Assembly (NCBI GenBank): GCA_021186555.1
Contig: JAJKFL010000004.1
Location: 16,458,406 to 16,522,405, forward strand
Reading direction: 5' to 3'
From: Reticulitermes speratus
Taxonomy: Eukaryota; Arthropoda; Insecta; Blattodea; Rhinotermitidae
DNA length: 64,000 nt
The notes beneath the pieces were generated by a model, which was given only the letters and a program-made list of their open reading frames with translations, ran no database searches and was not told the DNA's origin. Both the position numbers and the translations under genes were made by a program. Below, one piece after another: positions 33,678 to 44,949 of the stretch; the first letter of the stretch is position 1; every line of letters begins with the position of its first letter.

Positions 33678-36600
33678 TCTTGTAATTTAGAATATCTTAT
33701 ATTCTGAAATGTCAAGTTATATACGTGTATATCGCCGCCGTGGGCTTAAGTTACTAGATACTATTTCATATAAACTTCAAGTTTCTTGAAATACGACGCC
33801 ATGTTGATGGGTATTAAATATTTACCGGTTTCGTTAAAGCTTTGTTGCCTCCATAGTAAAAGACTGCTGTGAAGGACTCAAACTTTCTTCGATATTTAGA
33901 AGATTAAACTACAAGTTGAATGTGTTAATATAGATAGGCTACAATTTAGACAGAGCTGTATTAAGTAGGAAAGGGCAGGGAATACTTGATATGAAAACGG
34001 GAACTTACTTTTGTTCAATGAATTGTAAACTTATTTCATCAGGACCACTCAGCATGCATTAAAAAAGTTTATCCCACAGAAAGTTGATGAAACTGTCGTT
34101 CCCTCAAGCGAAGACGTAAATTAGCGTTCGTTACCTTGGAAATGTCTCCAGTATACCCCAGTGTCCCAAAGGCAATTTCTGTAAATGGAATCACCTCTTA
34201 CTGTGACCTGTTATGCAGGCCGACAATTCTTAATTCATGTGAAAATCTACTCCAATCTCTTACACACAAATAAGTACGAATCCTTGACAAAGGGCAACAA
34301 AACTTCCTGCTGTCTGGATTACTGTAGTAACGTCAATATCGAAAATTATGTGGCTCCTCGAATGAGAGGTTACTAAGAAGGTAAAACGGATTTTGAAGGT
34401 GGAGATCTTGGCCTAATCGAGGATCCATCCCGACATTTTCTCGGAGTCAATGAGAAGGATCACGAGAATCTCAGTCAGGGTATTTGTTCTATAGGCTGAA
34501 ATTCCAAACAGACCCCTCCAATATATGAGTTTGTATCGTTTTTGCTATAGCAACTTCTTCGATGAATGTGTTTAAATTTAGAGGAGAGTAAGTAAGTTAT
34601 ATCACTCAAATTAAAACGATCGTGATAAAGATAAAATATGAAAGATATATATATACTAACACAAACAAAAAAATTGGCCGCGCCATATTTCGGGCCGTTT
34701 GGTTCAGAAATTCGCCGCGGGAGCTCTGATTCAATCCTAGGCTAATACATGTGATATTTGTGGCTGCGGAAGAGAGGAAAGTATTTTTTCAAAAGGGTTC
34801 TTTTTCTTGTCAGTATCAAGAGACTGTGCTCCATGCTCTTTAATTTTGTATGACCGACACTATATAGTGTAGCATCTGAGCGAGTAATTAAATAACACAC
34901 TTAAAGAACGGAAAAAGTGTGGTTGGAATGGAAAGTAAGTTGACAAGTAAATGGAGGGAATGAAAATAGAGGAACAGGATATCTATTTGAGAACTGAAAA
35001 AGTCCGAGATGTAGTGAATGACACTGCTTTTTCTATAGAGACGGAGCAACAAAACTGACGGCTCTGAAAGCTCGTATGTTGTGCCACTTCGTCCTTGTAA
35101 AGATAAAATGAAAGTTACATAGAGCTTTGGAAAGTCTCGTTGCAGTCATCTGTATTTCACACTCCAAAACACTTCGTCTTCTCAAGGTTTAGCGAATCAT
35201 TTTTCTTGACACCCGCTTATTTTGTTCGTCCAGTCGTTCTGCTCTTCCCTGTCTGCTAAAGTCTCGTTACTTAACGCAACAAACGAACTGACCATTCTAG
35301 TACCCATTTAGGAATCCACTGAACTTAAACTTTCCAACGGAAACTTTAAGGGTCTTACGAAAAATCATGCCGACACACGGACGGAAAACGTGTAATTGTA
35401 TCACCCTTTCGTTATTGGAAGTTTTTGTGTATAAAGACTGCATGGTTACGCAATTCACTTTATTTATATTAGTTTCGTTTTGGCACCCCGATTTTCCTAT
35501 AGTACACTGAGTAATATTCATATAAGTTCTCCCACCTCTGTATAATCCATTTTTTATCTAGTCTAATCTTCAAAAAAATATAGTAAAAACCTCAATTTTT
35601 ATTATCATACACCTTTGCATTTATGTCGCACATCTCCACTTCCCTAAAATTATACTAGATTTTGCATCATTTTCCAAATGCTTTAATGTTCCTCAGTGAC
35701 AGGCTTATATGAACATTACAAAATCCACATCGTTTGCTCCTTAACTCCGTGTCTTGATTTTTATTTAATAAAATTCACTCTATTTTAAACTATTTCTCTT
35801 GGTCCCCTTTACTCTTTTAACTTTCTGTCATTTTTCCTTTCTTATCTACCAGTCTGATTTCTGTTTCCTGTCTATATATTTTACTTGATTCTACATTCCA
35901 TATTTATTTCTTCCCACGTTTATTCCACAAAGCTATTCATTACTCCCATTTTATCAACTCTTCATGACATCGAATCATACATTTGAATATCCTTATTTAT
36001 CTATTTATTTATTTATTTATTTCTCCTTCCTGCTGATTAATATGAACACCCTCGCTATTAATGCACAAGATTTTAAAGTGTTTCGTCAAAGAGGGATTCT
36101 TTCCTTTAAAGTTACATAAATATACAAGCTCTCTCGGAAGGAAATTTATTTAACACTGAAGGATATTTTTCTTCGTCAGGAAATCAAAGTATAATATTAG
36201 CTTTAGGCTGCCTCATTACAGCGACGTTGGACACTTGCTCACTCAGCAGTCTCCTTCCTACTTTGTCATTTTACATCCCTTTTCTCTGTCTTCATTTCCT
36301 TCTATCTCGCTTCGTCTTTTTCCATTCTTCTATCTCATGATGGCGTGCACTCACGCATAAGCGAAGAGCAATTTTCATCCGAAATATGAATTTGATTGGA
36401 TCCCGCACTTTTCTTCCATATGCATTTTGTTGCAGAAAGACCTCTTTACTCAAATTTCCAACGAATTCCAGATATAAAACCATTTGACACATTTGTGCTT
36501 AATCGCACAATTTTTATCTAAGAAATTGTTCTCTTAAATATAATACGTAAATCCTGATTATAGCAACTTCATTCTCAATTCCTTCGAAATAATGATTCCA

Positions 36601-39119
36601 CATATTTTGTCATGATAAGACAGACCGACGGCGCGCTTAATCAGAACTTGTCGATAATATTCTATACGGTCACCTGGCATTCAAGGGATGACAAGTTTCT
36701 CAAACACGCAGTCACGTATTGTTTCAAAATCTATGTGAATAACTCACACCCAAAAACACAAAGGTTTACGTTCCATACACTGACAGTACTATTAACTTAT
36801 ACATGCACTTCAGTAGCACTTTACCGTTGCCCTTTCTGTTTTCCTATGCTAGAGAACAGAGTTTGAGTAACAATGAAAATAAAAACATATTAGATCTATT
36901 GTAGTTCAACAACTTTTATATAAATCAGTAAGAAACCACTAGCTTTATGAATCAATATAGTGTTTCCTCTCTGATGAAGAACTAGAAGAAGAGGAAATCA
37001 TTCTCTTAAAATGATACGCATCCAAAATCAAATATTGATAGGTATATTTTAACAAGATGAAGGATGATATGTAAATACATTTTATATTAACAACCTTATT
37101 GCTGCTTATATAGTACAGACATGCTGTTTGATTTTGAGTTAGCCTTAAAAGTGTGTACAGGAACCAGAAGATAGCACAAAAATCTTTTAAGCAAATATTC
37201 AAATGCACTCCTCGATTCTTTTCTAAATAATACCATAAATATAAATACATATGTGTAGACGTCAAAATGTTTCAAGATGGTAAACTGAGGTTTGATACAA
37301 TAGAGTAATTTATTGTAGAAATTGATATATATTATCTCGTACAAAAGTGGTGTTTTATAATTCAGGCAAAAGGCTGAGGACACAAACACGTAAGCACACG
37401 ACATATTGATTACGTAATGCAAAATAGTAATTAAAATGGCAGGACTTAATAGGGTAAAAAGAATTACAGTTATAGAATTATCTTACGCTTTAAGTCACAG
37501 AAAAATGCACTTATCTAGTTTACGCTGGAGTTATTTTGGTGAAAATTGTAGAAAGTGTGAAATATTGGAAGCCAAGAAGCAAAACTGAGCGAAAAGAAAA
37601 TATTAGGATAATTACTCTTTGAAGTCCCCTAAAAAAGGTCCTTCTTGAGCGTCTGATAACTGCTCGGATAGTCATGAAGTTCCCTGCGTACTTTAGATCC
37701 ATTGAAACAATACCGTACTCACCACAATAGCTGTAAAAATTATGGGCGAAACGAAGATATTATGCACTCTACAGACCTATTACTTTAAGCTCAATTTTAA
37801 TATCATCCTCCATTTTACACTTAGGTAACAAAAAGATAAAAATTAGGAAAATTGATTGTTTTGGAGTTGAATGACTTGTCTCTGAATAGTGTGCAAAAAT
37901 GTACTTTTGTTAAAAACGCTGTTGATTCTTTGGCGTCTGCAACGAAAATTCGCTGAAAGGCTCATAAAGGGAAGCAAATGTAGGTATTACGCTTTCAGAT
38001 GTGACCTAAGATATGGAGGATAATTTTCTCTTTAAAACATGCAAATAATGCTACTGATCACAATCATATCCCCATTTTGGAGACCGTTATTGGCTAGGTA
38101 CCTTCGCACACGGGAACCTGCAACGTGATTTAGTACAACGGTTTTCTGATCCCATTTCTCTTCCTCTAACTTTGATCTTTACATGGAAATTAATAATGAC
38201 GCTAAAATTGCATTAAACCTGTCCATCAAAACACGGTGAGGTGACCACCAACTACATAAACTTCCGTAAATATCAAAACACTCTCTCACATATATAGAGA
38301 CGTTTTGTGAGAAACAAGCGTTCCATCGAACGAAAAGTTGCAATTCCCACTCACATATGAAGTGCCTGAAAAATAGCCGCAGGTAGGGTGATGGTGGAGG
38401 AAAGGGGATTTGCTCTAGTGCATCTTCTGAATAAATGTCGTTACACCGTTTTCTGGGTGTTTTGTAAAATGAAAAGGGCTTGATGCATTTTCCGTCAAAC
38501 TAGATTTAAACCACTTTCAAACTGCTTCCATTGCGTGTCTATATGTAATGTGTCGTAAAACACTACATTGTCCTACAACATTCCCACCTGTATAAAGGCA
38601 AACAATATTTCATTTAACGCACTATTTGTTTTACGTCCGCGCGTTTTCGCGTAAGCTATCAGGTAAATTTGTTGGTTACTGGTAAGCTGGAATTGTATTC
38701 TAAATCGATATTTTATAAATAAATTTGTATAAAACCTTTGCAGAGTTTTACCCAAAAAATAATTCTGAAGCTGCCTCATTAATAGACATAAGACGAAAAA
38801 TATTAGGAACATCCGACAACAAATTATCTGTGACTATGATTTTAGCCCATTCAGTGGTTATTAAAGTTTCGGAGGGACATGCTTTCTGCCTTTTCAGGAT
38901 TAAAGAGTCTTCATACTTGAATGTGGAGCCTATGTTCTTCCGAAGCATTTGCACCCACATTCATGGCCAAACTGCGGTGTCAAAAATCAGAAGCCTGCAC
39001 AACGAATTTCCACCGGCATGAGCACGTCAAGATATTACATAGACGTATGCTGCTTAGTATAACGAAAATACTGACAATGATAAAGTACTATCCTCACAAC
39101 TACTTCTGATCCTTCATCT
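33678..39119. other. Non-coding stretch with a (TTTA)n tract
   Basis: (TTTA)n at about 35992-36022. Pyrimidine-rich text at 35500-36330. No open frame here (for example 36945-37265, 37096-37422 or 38725-39021) shows a domain I recognise. Probably intron or intergenic DNA. Confidence 0.45.
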
Positions 39120-39500
39120 TTCTGAGTCCACTAGTAGGGTCCTTCTCGACAGTCTAACAGCCTGTCATCTAGTTAAAACGTCTTCGTAATTTATATAACT
39201 CAAAAGCTCATTACACTATTTACAACAGCCCACTGCAGGTCCATTTTATGGGCCACATTTACCCAAAATCCATAACCTCCCCTACCGTTTCTTTAAGATG
39301 AATGTTATTTTAATCTCACATGTAAGTTCAATTATTACAAGTGACGTTCTTACTTCAGAGTTTCCCATCAAAATAGTGTACGCATTATTTTATCTCCCAT
39401 GCATGTTACATGCCCCGCCCGATGTGTTCTCCTTAATTTGACCACTCTTACAATATTTTTCTACCATGTTTCTTAAGCAGTGAATATTTTACTCCGTTTT
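39120..39500 (-). pseudogene. RTE-type LINE 3'/C-terminal fragment, decayed
   Basis: It aligns by eye with 9380-9720: AGGGTCCTTCTCGACAGTCTAACAG (compare AAAGTCCTTCTTGAGAAGCTAACAG), then ACAACAGCCC, then ATGTTACATGCCCCGCCCGATGTG (compare GTGCTACATGCCCTGCCCACCTC), then TTTGACCACTCTTACAATATTTTT. It is the same family as the element at 9.36-12.58 kb and lies just 3' of the Tx1-like LINE tail. Confidence 0.6.
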
Positions 39501-39662
39501 AGAGCTGCTGAAACCAGAAGCTAAGAATTTACCTTCATATAGGGCCGAGATTCCCCCCAAATAACTTACAGCGCAAGGATTACGTACAGCATCACTTCTC
39601 TATTACGTCCTTATTCAGTTACTGTTACTACTGTTCCCTGTCTAAAGAGGAGTGTTATAATG

Positions 39663-39664
<2 letters not shown>

Positions 39665-39691
<27 letters not shown>
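39665..39691 (-). repeat. Poly-A tail of the LINE (27 T on the plus strand)
   Basis: Uninterrupted homopolymer. It lies 5 bases beyond the AATAAA hexamer (39697-39702, minus strand) and marks the 3' end of the element. Confidence 0.9.
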
Positions 39692-39695
<4 letters not shown>

Positions 39696-39696
39696 C

Positions 39697-39702
39697 TTTA
39701 TT
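39697..39702 (-). promoter_or_regulatory. Polyadenylation signal AATAAA of the LINE
   Basis: The minus-strand hexamer sits 5 bases upstream of the A tail, unusually close for normal cleavage (10-30 bases is usual), so it may not be the working signal. Confidence 0.5.
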
Positions 39703-39992
39703 TGACAATAGTACCTCATTGGTGTTTACATTTCTTATTGCTACATATCAATTGCGAAAACATTGTTGACACTTTGTGGAAGGTTCATAGTGTATCTGAT
39801 TTAAATCATTTATTCCATCATGTGTGCAACGTCTCTTCTAATTGGAGGGGTGTGTATTTTTTCCAATGCTGTTGGGATGTGTAGTGTTCCGTCCTTGGTT
39901 CTACGCTGCAAACCAAGCGTCACCTATTGTGGTCGTGTTGTTGCTGTTCTGGTGCCTGGTTGAGTCATTTTTGCTTAGAAATCTTCAAGTCT

Positions 39993-42900
39993 TTAAGAAT
40001 CTAATACTTCTAGGTAGTTCCCACAGTTTTTTTGTGCACTGCGGAGCCTATTTTCCTTCCATCTGGCTCTACGCATAAAATCATGGTAGTCTTGCAGGGT
40101 TAGAGTCTTGTTGTCGTGTATGTACCCCAGCATATGGCCTATAATCCATATGGTGGCGTTTAGTTTTTTTAGTGGGCTCATATCAAATTCAGGTAAACTT
40201 ATCCAAGTGTCTTTTACCTCCCGTGTGTTTATGCGCATATAACCGGCAATCCGTTCTCTTGTCCAGTACCATATCGGTTGGGAGTTTATACATTCCGTAT
40301 ATCTGTGAGTTACGGTGTCGTATTTGTCACATTGTCTGCACTTGCCATTTCCGTGAAGGTTAATCTTCCATAATCGTACGTTCGTGGGTATAATATCATG
40401 GACGATCCTGTACCATATTGTTCGTATGTAGCGGGGTAGGAATGGCTTATTTATGTTTCTCCACACGATTGGCCAATTGATATTAGGGAATTTGTTCTGT
40501 ATTCGGAGTCCAATGGTCGTGTTTGTAGGCTGGTGCTGGTGTCGTTGTGTCTCGTAAATCTCGCGCTTGTATTTGGCGATGGTTTCATTACTTTGCTTGT
40601 CCCTCACATATGACCCTTCTTGTATGTAAATCCTTAAGTATTCTAATGTTGTGGGGAGAGGTTCCCAATTAGGGGGGTTATTCTGTTGTCTCAAGGCTTC
40701 ATATAGTTGTAGCCATTGTGCCGTGAATGTGTCTTTGTTTTGTTTCTGTTGTGTAAGTCTTAGGTAATATAGTGTGTCGCACTTTGCCTTAACGTTGATC
40801 ATTCCTAAGCCTCCTTCAGTTGTGCCTTTGTAGAGTGTTGTGATCGGGACGCGGAAAATTGATCCTCGCCATATGTACTGTATTAAGGTTGCCACTATTT
40901 GGTTTGCATGTACTTTTGTGATGGGGAGTAGTTGGGCTGTGTACCATATTTTGGATAAGAGCCACACGTTACAAACGCTTAATCTTTGTTGTAAATCTAA
41001 TTGTCGTATGTGAAAGTCGTTGATACCGATTCGTATCTTCTTGATTTTGTCAGTCCATGTATTGTTGATGGTTTGACCGATTGTCTTCCCAAAGTTGATG
41101 CCCAATATTTTGGCATTGTCTGTGTATCGTATGCCACCCAGCTCTTGATTCATATTCCACGTCCCTATAGGGAGGCCTATTGTCTTATCCCAGTTAATGC
41201 TGGCTCCTGTGGCTTTTGTGTATAGCGTAATTATCCGATTCAGTGCCTTTACGTCTTGTTGATTTTGAATCACGACTGTGACGTCGTCTGCGTACGCAAT
41301 ACTGGCTATGGAGTGGTTGTCTTGACCGATTTTAATTCCCGTTACGTGTTTGTTTACGAGGACTAGAAATGGGTTGAGGATGAGTGCGTACAGGATAGAA
41401 CTGAGGGGGCATCCTTGTCTAATTGAGCAGAGTATTGGGATCTCTCGAGTGAGGTGTCCATTTACGTCTATTCGGGAACTGGCGTTCGTATATAAAGATA
41501 GTATTGCGTTTGTTATTCCTGGGCTATAATTGTATGTCATTAATAAGCCTTGTAAATACTGATGTGATACATTATCGAATGCCCTTTTGAAGTCCAATGT
41601 CACAAGGCAGATACCACTTTTCGTGTGTGTGCCTGCCGCAATTATATCTCGGAGAGCCGCTGTGGCATCCAGGATGTTTCGGCCTATTACAGCGCTGTAT
41701 TGTGTTTCGTGTAGAATGTCATTTAATGTTGGCTTAATACGGTTTGCTAATATGCGCGCATAGAGTTTGTAGTCTGTGTTTAGTAAGGTAAGCGGACGGT
41801 AATCTGTAACTTTTTGTGGGTTGTTCTGTTTCGGTATGCAAACTATGATTCCTCTTGTTTGTATCGGTGGGATGTGTCCTGTTGTCAGAAAGCCATTATA
41901 CATGTTTAGTAGGTCTTCTTGAAGTATGTCCTGTCCCCAGGTGTAAAATTCTGCTATTATTCCATCGTCGCCTGGTGACTTTTTCTTTGGAGCTTGCGCT
42001 ATAGCTGTAGCGAGCTCCTGTAGCGTGATCGACGTGTCCACGTGTTCTCCCATGTCTGATGGTATTTTCTTTGTGATCGTTGAGTATATCGTGTCCATGT
42101 CTTCTTCACGCACCGTGATTGGGGCAAACCGTTCTTTAAGTTCCTTGTAAAATACATTCTGGATGTCTGTTTGTGTTGTTTTGGTTTCGTCTCCCTCGCC
42201 TATGATCGTTTCAATATTTTTTTGTCGTCGTCGTTTGTGTCTATCAACAATGTGATAGAGGGACAGCTGTTCATCTTCTTGGATTGATGTTTCTCTTGTT
42301 TCGGCCTGAATATTGTAGAATTGGGTCCTGTATGCTTGAATGATCTTGGCTTTGTAATACTTTAGTTTGATGTGTAAATCTGGGAAATCTGTTGGTTTGT
42401 TGAGTAATTCATAAATGCAAGAGTAATAGAATTCTATTTGTTGCTTTTTGTCGTACGCTCGCTCCTTTCCTATGGTTTTGAAAAATTGTTTTATCCTACG
42501 TTTCGCGCATACGCTCCACCATCTTCCTATATTGTCATACCATGTCTGTTTTCGTTTCCATTGCAGCCATTGTTGTCGGAATTGTTCTTTTAAACCATCC
42601 ATAGTGAGGAGTGTGGCGTTTAATTTCCAGTATCCTCGTCCGCGGTGATTGTAGGAGTGTTTCCCAGAGAGTGTAACTTGTACCGCGTTGTGGTCGGTGA
42701 ACGCCGCGGCCAATGTTGTCGTTTGGATTTTGAGTTCATTCACTGTGGGCGACAAATATATCCTATCTATGCGTGACGCGCTAGTGTTTGTGTAATGCGT
42801 ATATCCGGTGTTATTTGCTGTGCTGTTCCATGCGTCTATCAATTTGCATCTGTGTACTAATGTAGTTAACGGCCGGCTGATTGTGGGGGTACCTGTGCAA

Positions 42901-43343
42901 TCTGACTTTTTAACTACACAATTAAAATCTCCTCCTATTACATAATCGTACGACGCGTATTGCAATAGGTGTGGTAGGTCAAGTGTATAATATTCGTCTC
43001 TCTCATGGCGTTTATTAGTTCCAGATGGCGCATATATGTTGACAATATATATGTTATGCCACCAACCAGCAATGCCTCTTCCAGAAGGGAGTTTGTTTAT
43101 ATTTGTTAGTGTTATGTAATCTTTTGTGAGTATCGCCGTCCCTCTCCGATCGGTGCCTACATTAATGTATTTATTTCTATGGAGTATGCAGTCAAAGTTT
43201 GTATGCGTGACCTCTTGGAGGAGTAAGATGTCAATATCATGCGTTATACAAAACTCGTTCAGCATTCTCATCCGTGTGCCGTGTTTCATGCCATTGACAT
43301 TTAGAGTGACTATATTAAAGGTGGTTTGTGGGGGTATTAGTTC
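39993..43343 (-). CDS. LINE ORF2 protein: endonuclease and reverse transcriptase
   Basis: The frame is open from just after the ORF1 stop; the first ATG is at 43289, giving 1098 residues (numbering below counts from that Met). Endonuclease: TFNIVTLNVNG lies before the Met, then LLLQEV (Glu 26), GGDFN (119-123), SRIDR (172-176) and FTDH (197-200). Reverse transcriptase: KSPGDDG (437-443), YRPLTLLN (497-504), motif A LDFKRAFD (565-572), RQGCPLS (624-630), motif C YADD (666-669). A C-terminal knuckle C984-x2-C987-x7-H995-x4-C1000 follows. All catalytic positions are intact. The protein nicks the target DNA and copies the element RNA there. The family resembles the Tx1 group of the L1 superfamily, known from Xenopus Tx1; the clade call is by eye. 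The missing Asn strand in an ATG-started product is discussed under findings. Confidence 0.9.
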   Translation of the reverse strand, partial: ELIPPQTTFNIVTLNVNGMKHGTRMRMLNEFCITHDIDILLLQEVTHTNFDCILHRNKYINVGTDRRGTAILTKDYITLTNINKLPSGRGIAGWWHNIYIVNIYAPSGTNKRHERDEYYTLDLPHLLQYASYDYVIGGDFNCVVKKSDCTGTPTISRPLTTLVHRCKLIDAWNSTANNTGYTHYTNTSASRIDRIYLSPTVNELKIQTTTLAAAFTDHNAVQVTLSGKHSYNHRGRGYWKLNATLLTMDGLKEQFRQQWLQWKRKQTWYDNIGRWWSVCAKRRIKQFFKTIGKERAYDKKQQIEFYYSCIYELLNKPTDFPDLHIKLKYYKAKIIQAYRTQFYNIQAETRETSIQEDEQLSLYHIVDRHKRRRQKNIETIIGEGDETKTTQTDIQNVFYKELKERFAPITVREEDMDTIYSTITKKIPSDMGEHVDTSITLQELATAIAQAPKKKSPGDDGIIAEFYTWGQDILQEDLLNMYNGFLTTGHIPPIQTRGIIVCIPKQNNPQKVTDYRPLTLLNTDYKLYARILANRIKPTLNDILHETQYSAVIGRNILDATAALRDIIAAGTHTKSGICLVTLDFKRAFDNVSHQYLQGLLMTYNYSPGITNAILSLYTNASSRIDVNGHLTREIPILCSIRQGCPLSSILYALILNPFLVLVNKHVTGIKIGQDNHSIASIAYADDVTVVIQNQQDVKALNRIITLYTKATGASINWDKTIGLPIGTWNMNQELGGIRYTDNAKILGINFGKTIGQTINNTWTDKIKKIRIGINDFHIRQLDLQQRLSVCNVWLLSKIWYTAQLLPITKVHANQIVATLIQYIWRGSIFRVPITTLYKGTTEGGLGMINVKAKCDTLYYLRLTQQKQNKDTFTAQWLQLYEALRQQNNPPNWEPLPTTLEYLRIYIQEGSYVRDKQSNETIAKYKREIYETQRHQHQPTNTTIGLRIQNKFPNINWPIVWRNINKPFLPRYIRTIWYRIVHDIIPTNVRLWKINLHGNGKCRQCDKYDTVTHRYTECINSQPIWYWTRERIAGYMRINTREVKDTWISLPEFDMSPLKKLNATIWIIGHMLGYIHDNKTLTLQDYHDFMRRARWKENRLRSAQKNCGNYLEVLDS

Positions 43344-44807
43344 TTATGTGGAAAGTTTTTTGCTTCTCATAGTTCTTCCGCCCTTTCTTTCTTCTGATGT
43401 TTCGGCATCCGTGCGTGGTTTCCTTTTACGAATGTATTGTGGGCGTGTCGACTCGAGATCCTCATCTGTGGGGGCTATTAGTATAGGGAAATCTTCTTGA
43501 GATCTCGTGAGTGGGTCTTTTTTCTCTGTACTTCCTGTAATAGTTCGCGTGTTGTTGTTGTCCTCACGTCTTCTATACGCGCCTTCCTCTTCTACCTTTT
43601 TTGGGTGTGTGGTTGTTGTTGTTTCTCCGTGGATGTCCTCGGGTGTTACTGGCGCAATCTTTTCTGTTTTTCTTTGTTGTGGTGTCATCTCTGTGTCCTC
43701 GTTTTGCGTTTGTGTGACCGCTATATCCATTTGATCCGCGTTATATTCTATTATGGTGTCGGTACTTGGTATTATATTCCCTCCTTCCTGTATCATTGTG
43801 TTTGCTTCTGTCTCTGGTATTTGCGAGTTCTGTGGTGTGATGTTATTATCTCCTAGTTTTCCTGTCTGTTTGGGTTCTTCGGTCTCGTTGTTTGTATGTG
43901 TCCCATTGTGGAGGTCCGGTTGAGTTGTGTTTGGGTCGTTCTGCGCCCTTTTGTCAACTATGTGGGCCCACGTCTGTTTTGTGGGTGGCCGAGTGTCCGT
44001 ACGTTTAGGTCTCCTTTTGTGGCACTCCTGTGCGATGTGGTCTGTGGCATTACATACGTAACACGTAACAGGTTGGCCGGTGTATGATATTAGGGCTCTA
44101 TACCCATCTATATATAAGTGAGACGGAACGTGCACTTTTAGGTCCATCGTAACTATCCGGATTCCATTTCCCACACTGTATCGATATGTATTTGACCATT
44201 TTTCGTCTGAGATATTTTGTATCGTGCCGTATTTTGATAGATATGACCTAATGGCCTCGTTGGGCATTTCTGGTGGGAGGTTTGCGATTCTAATATTTCG
44301 CTTGCCTAGTCCCGCGAAACCTAATTTGACCTTCGATATCTCGCCATTATCGTGTTCGTATGTTGTTTCCCCATTTGTACTATGTATCAAGTCTTCTACT
44401 GTTTTAGTCGTAATAGTCTTAATAAATACCTGCCTTGTAGGTCCTTCAATTTGAATGGCTACAACGTTCTCTTGTTCCAATTGTAACTTCTTGTGTATCC
44501 ACTCATGAATCTCGTATGCTGATATTCGTGGACTTTCCTTGTCGAACATACACACAATGGTGTTCTTCCTTTCGTAACGCAGCATAGCCTCGTTAGTAGT
44601 TAACGTACTCACTGATTTTAGCTTCTGTCGCACACCGAAGTTGATTGAAGTTAGCAGCAACTCTCTAAATCGAACCTCTCTGTGCGCTCTCTCAAGCTGA
44701 ACTGTCTTCAACCCTGTGGGGCACACAAAAAATTCTAAAGTTCTCGGGCCACATATTTTATCTTGTAAACTGACGTGAAACAGCGAGTAAACGCATGTAC
44801 CACTATT
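43344..44807 (-). CDS. LINE ORF1 protein: RNA-binding, CCHC zinc knuckle (5' partial)
   Basis: The frame ends at TAA (43346-43344). It is open to 44807, has no ATG upstream of 44585, and has a GTG at 44726. The upstream codons (SLFHVSLQDK, CGPRTLEFFV) look like protein rather than leader. From the GTG the product has 460 residues; from the first ATG it has 413. Residues counted from the GTG: an RRM-like region around 140-215 (KRNIRIANLPPEMPNEAIRS, YRYSVGNGIRIVTMDLKVHV), a CCHC knuckle C222-x2-C225-x4-H230-x4-C235, then a long Thr/Gln/Glu/Asn-rich disordered tail ending in a basic stretch (RKRKPR...RSKKLST). Gag-like ORF1 proteins of this plan bind the element RNA. Only 18 sense codons separate the stop from the first ORF2 ATG, in the same frame. 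Confidence 0.85.
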   Translation of the reverse strand, partial: NSGTCVYSLFHVSLQDKICGPRTLEFFVCPTGLKTVQLERAHREVRFRELLLTSINFGVRQKLKSVSTLTTNEAMLRYERKNTIVCMFDKESPRISAYEIHEWIHKKLQLEQENVVAIQIEGPTRQVFIKTITTKTVEDLIHSTNGETTYEHDNGEISKVKLGFAGLGKRNIRIANLPPEMPNEAIRSYLSKYGTIQNISDEKWSNTYRYSVGNGIRIVTMDLKVHVPSHLYIDGYRALISYTGQPVTCYVCNATDHIAQECHKRRPKRTDTRPPTKQTWAHIVDKRAQNDPNTTQPDLHNGTHTNNETEEPKQTGKLGDNNITPQNSQIPETEANTMIQEGGNIIPSTDTIIEYNADQMDIAVTQTQNEDTEMTPQQRKTEKIAPVTPEDIHGETTTTTHPKKVEEEGAYRRREDNNNTRTITGSTEKKDPLTRSQEDFPILIAPTDEDLESTRPQYIRKRKPRTDAETSEERKGGRTMRSKKLST

Positions 44808-44945
44808 TTACGATAATTACGAAACTACGAACATAGACACTAATATTCTACAGATAAATATGTTTCTAAGAAAGCAGATTTCTTGTTAACCACATTAATT
44901 CCTGTGGTAATTACAAATGCCACTTTCTGTAACACGAATATATAA
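44808..44945. other. Flank upstream of the LINE, nothing recognised
   Basis: Possible element leader or flanking DNA. The same reading frame has TAA at 44810-44808 and 44819-44817. Confidence 0.4.
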
Positions 44946-44949
44946 ATGG

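Larger units (their letters stand above)
39665..44807 (-). mobile_element. Two-ORF LINE, Tx1/L1-like, nearly intact
   Basis: A 5.1-kb non-LTR retrotransposon on the minus strand: ORF1 with a zinc knuckle, ORF2 with endonuclease and RT, a 3' UTR of about 300 bases, an AATAAA signal on the minus strand (39697-39702), and a 27-base A tail (39665-39691). Both long frames are free of internal stops except one TAA between them, and all key catalytic residues that I can check are kept. This suggests a young, possibly recently mobile copy. The 5' limit is uncertain: the ORF1 frame stays open to 44807 with no ATG before codon 44585-44583, so the copy is probably 5'-truncated within ORF1. I could not find a duplication. 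Confidence 0.85.

Noticed and set aside
36945..37422. Overlapping minus-strand frames of about 106-108 codons
   Set aside because: Hydrophobic AT-rich translations in two frames of the same DNA; no family resemblance.
43126..44454. Several plus-strand frames of 60-124 codons opposite LINE ORF1 and ORF2
   Set aside because: They are antisense shadows of the long LINE frames, with no independent motifs.
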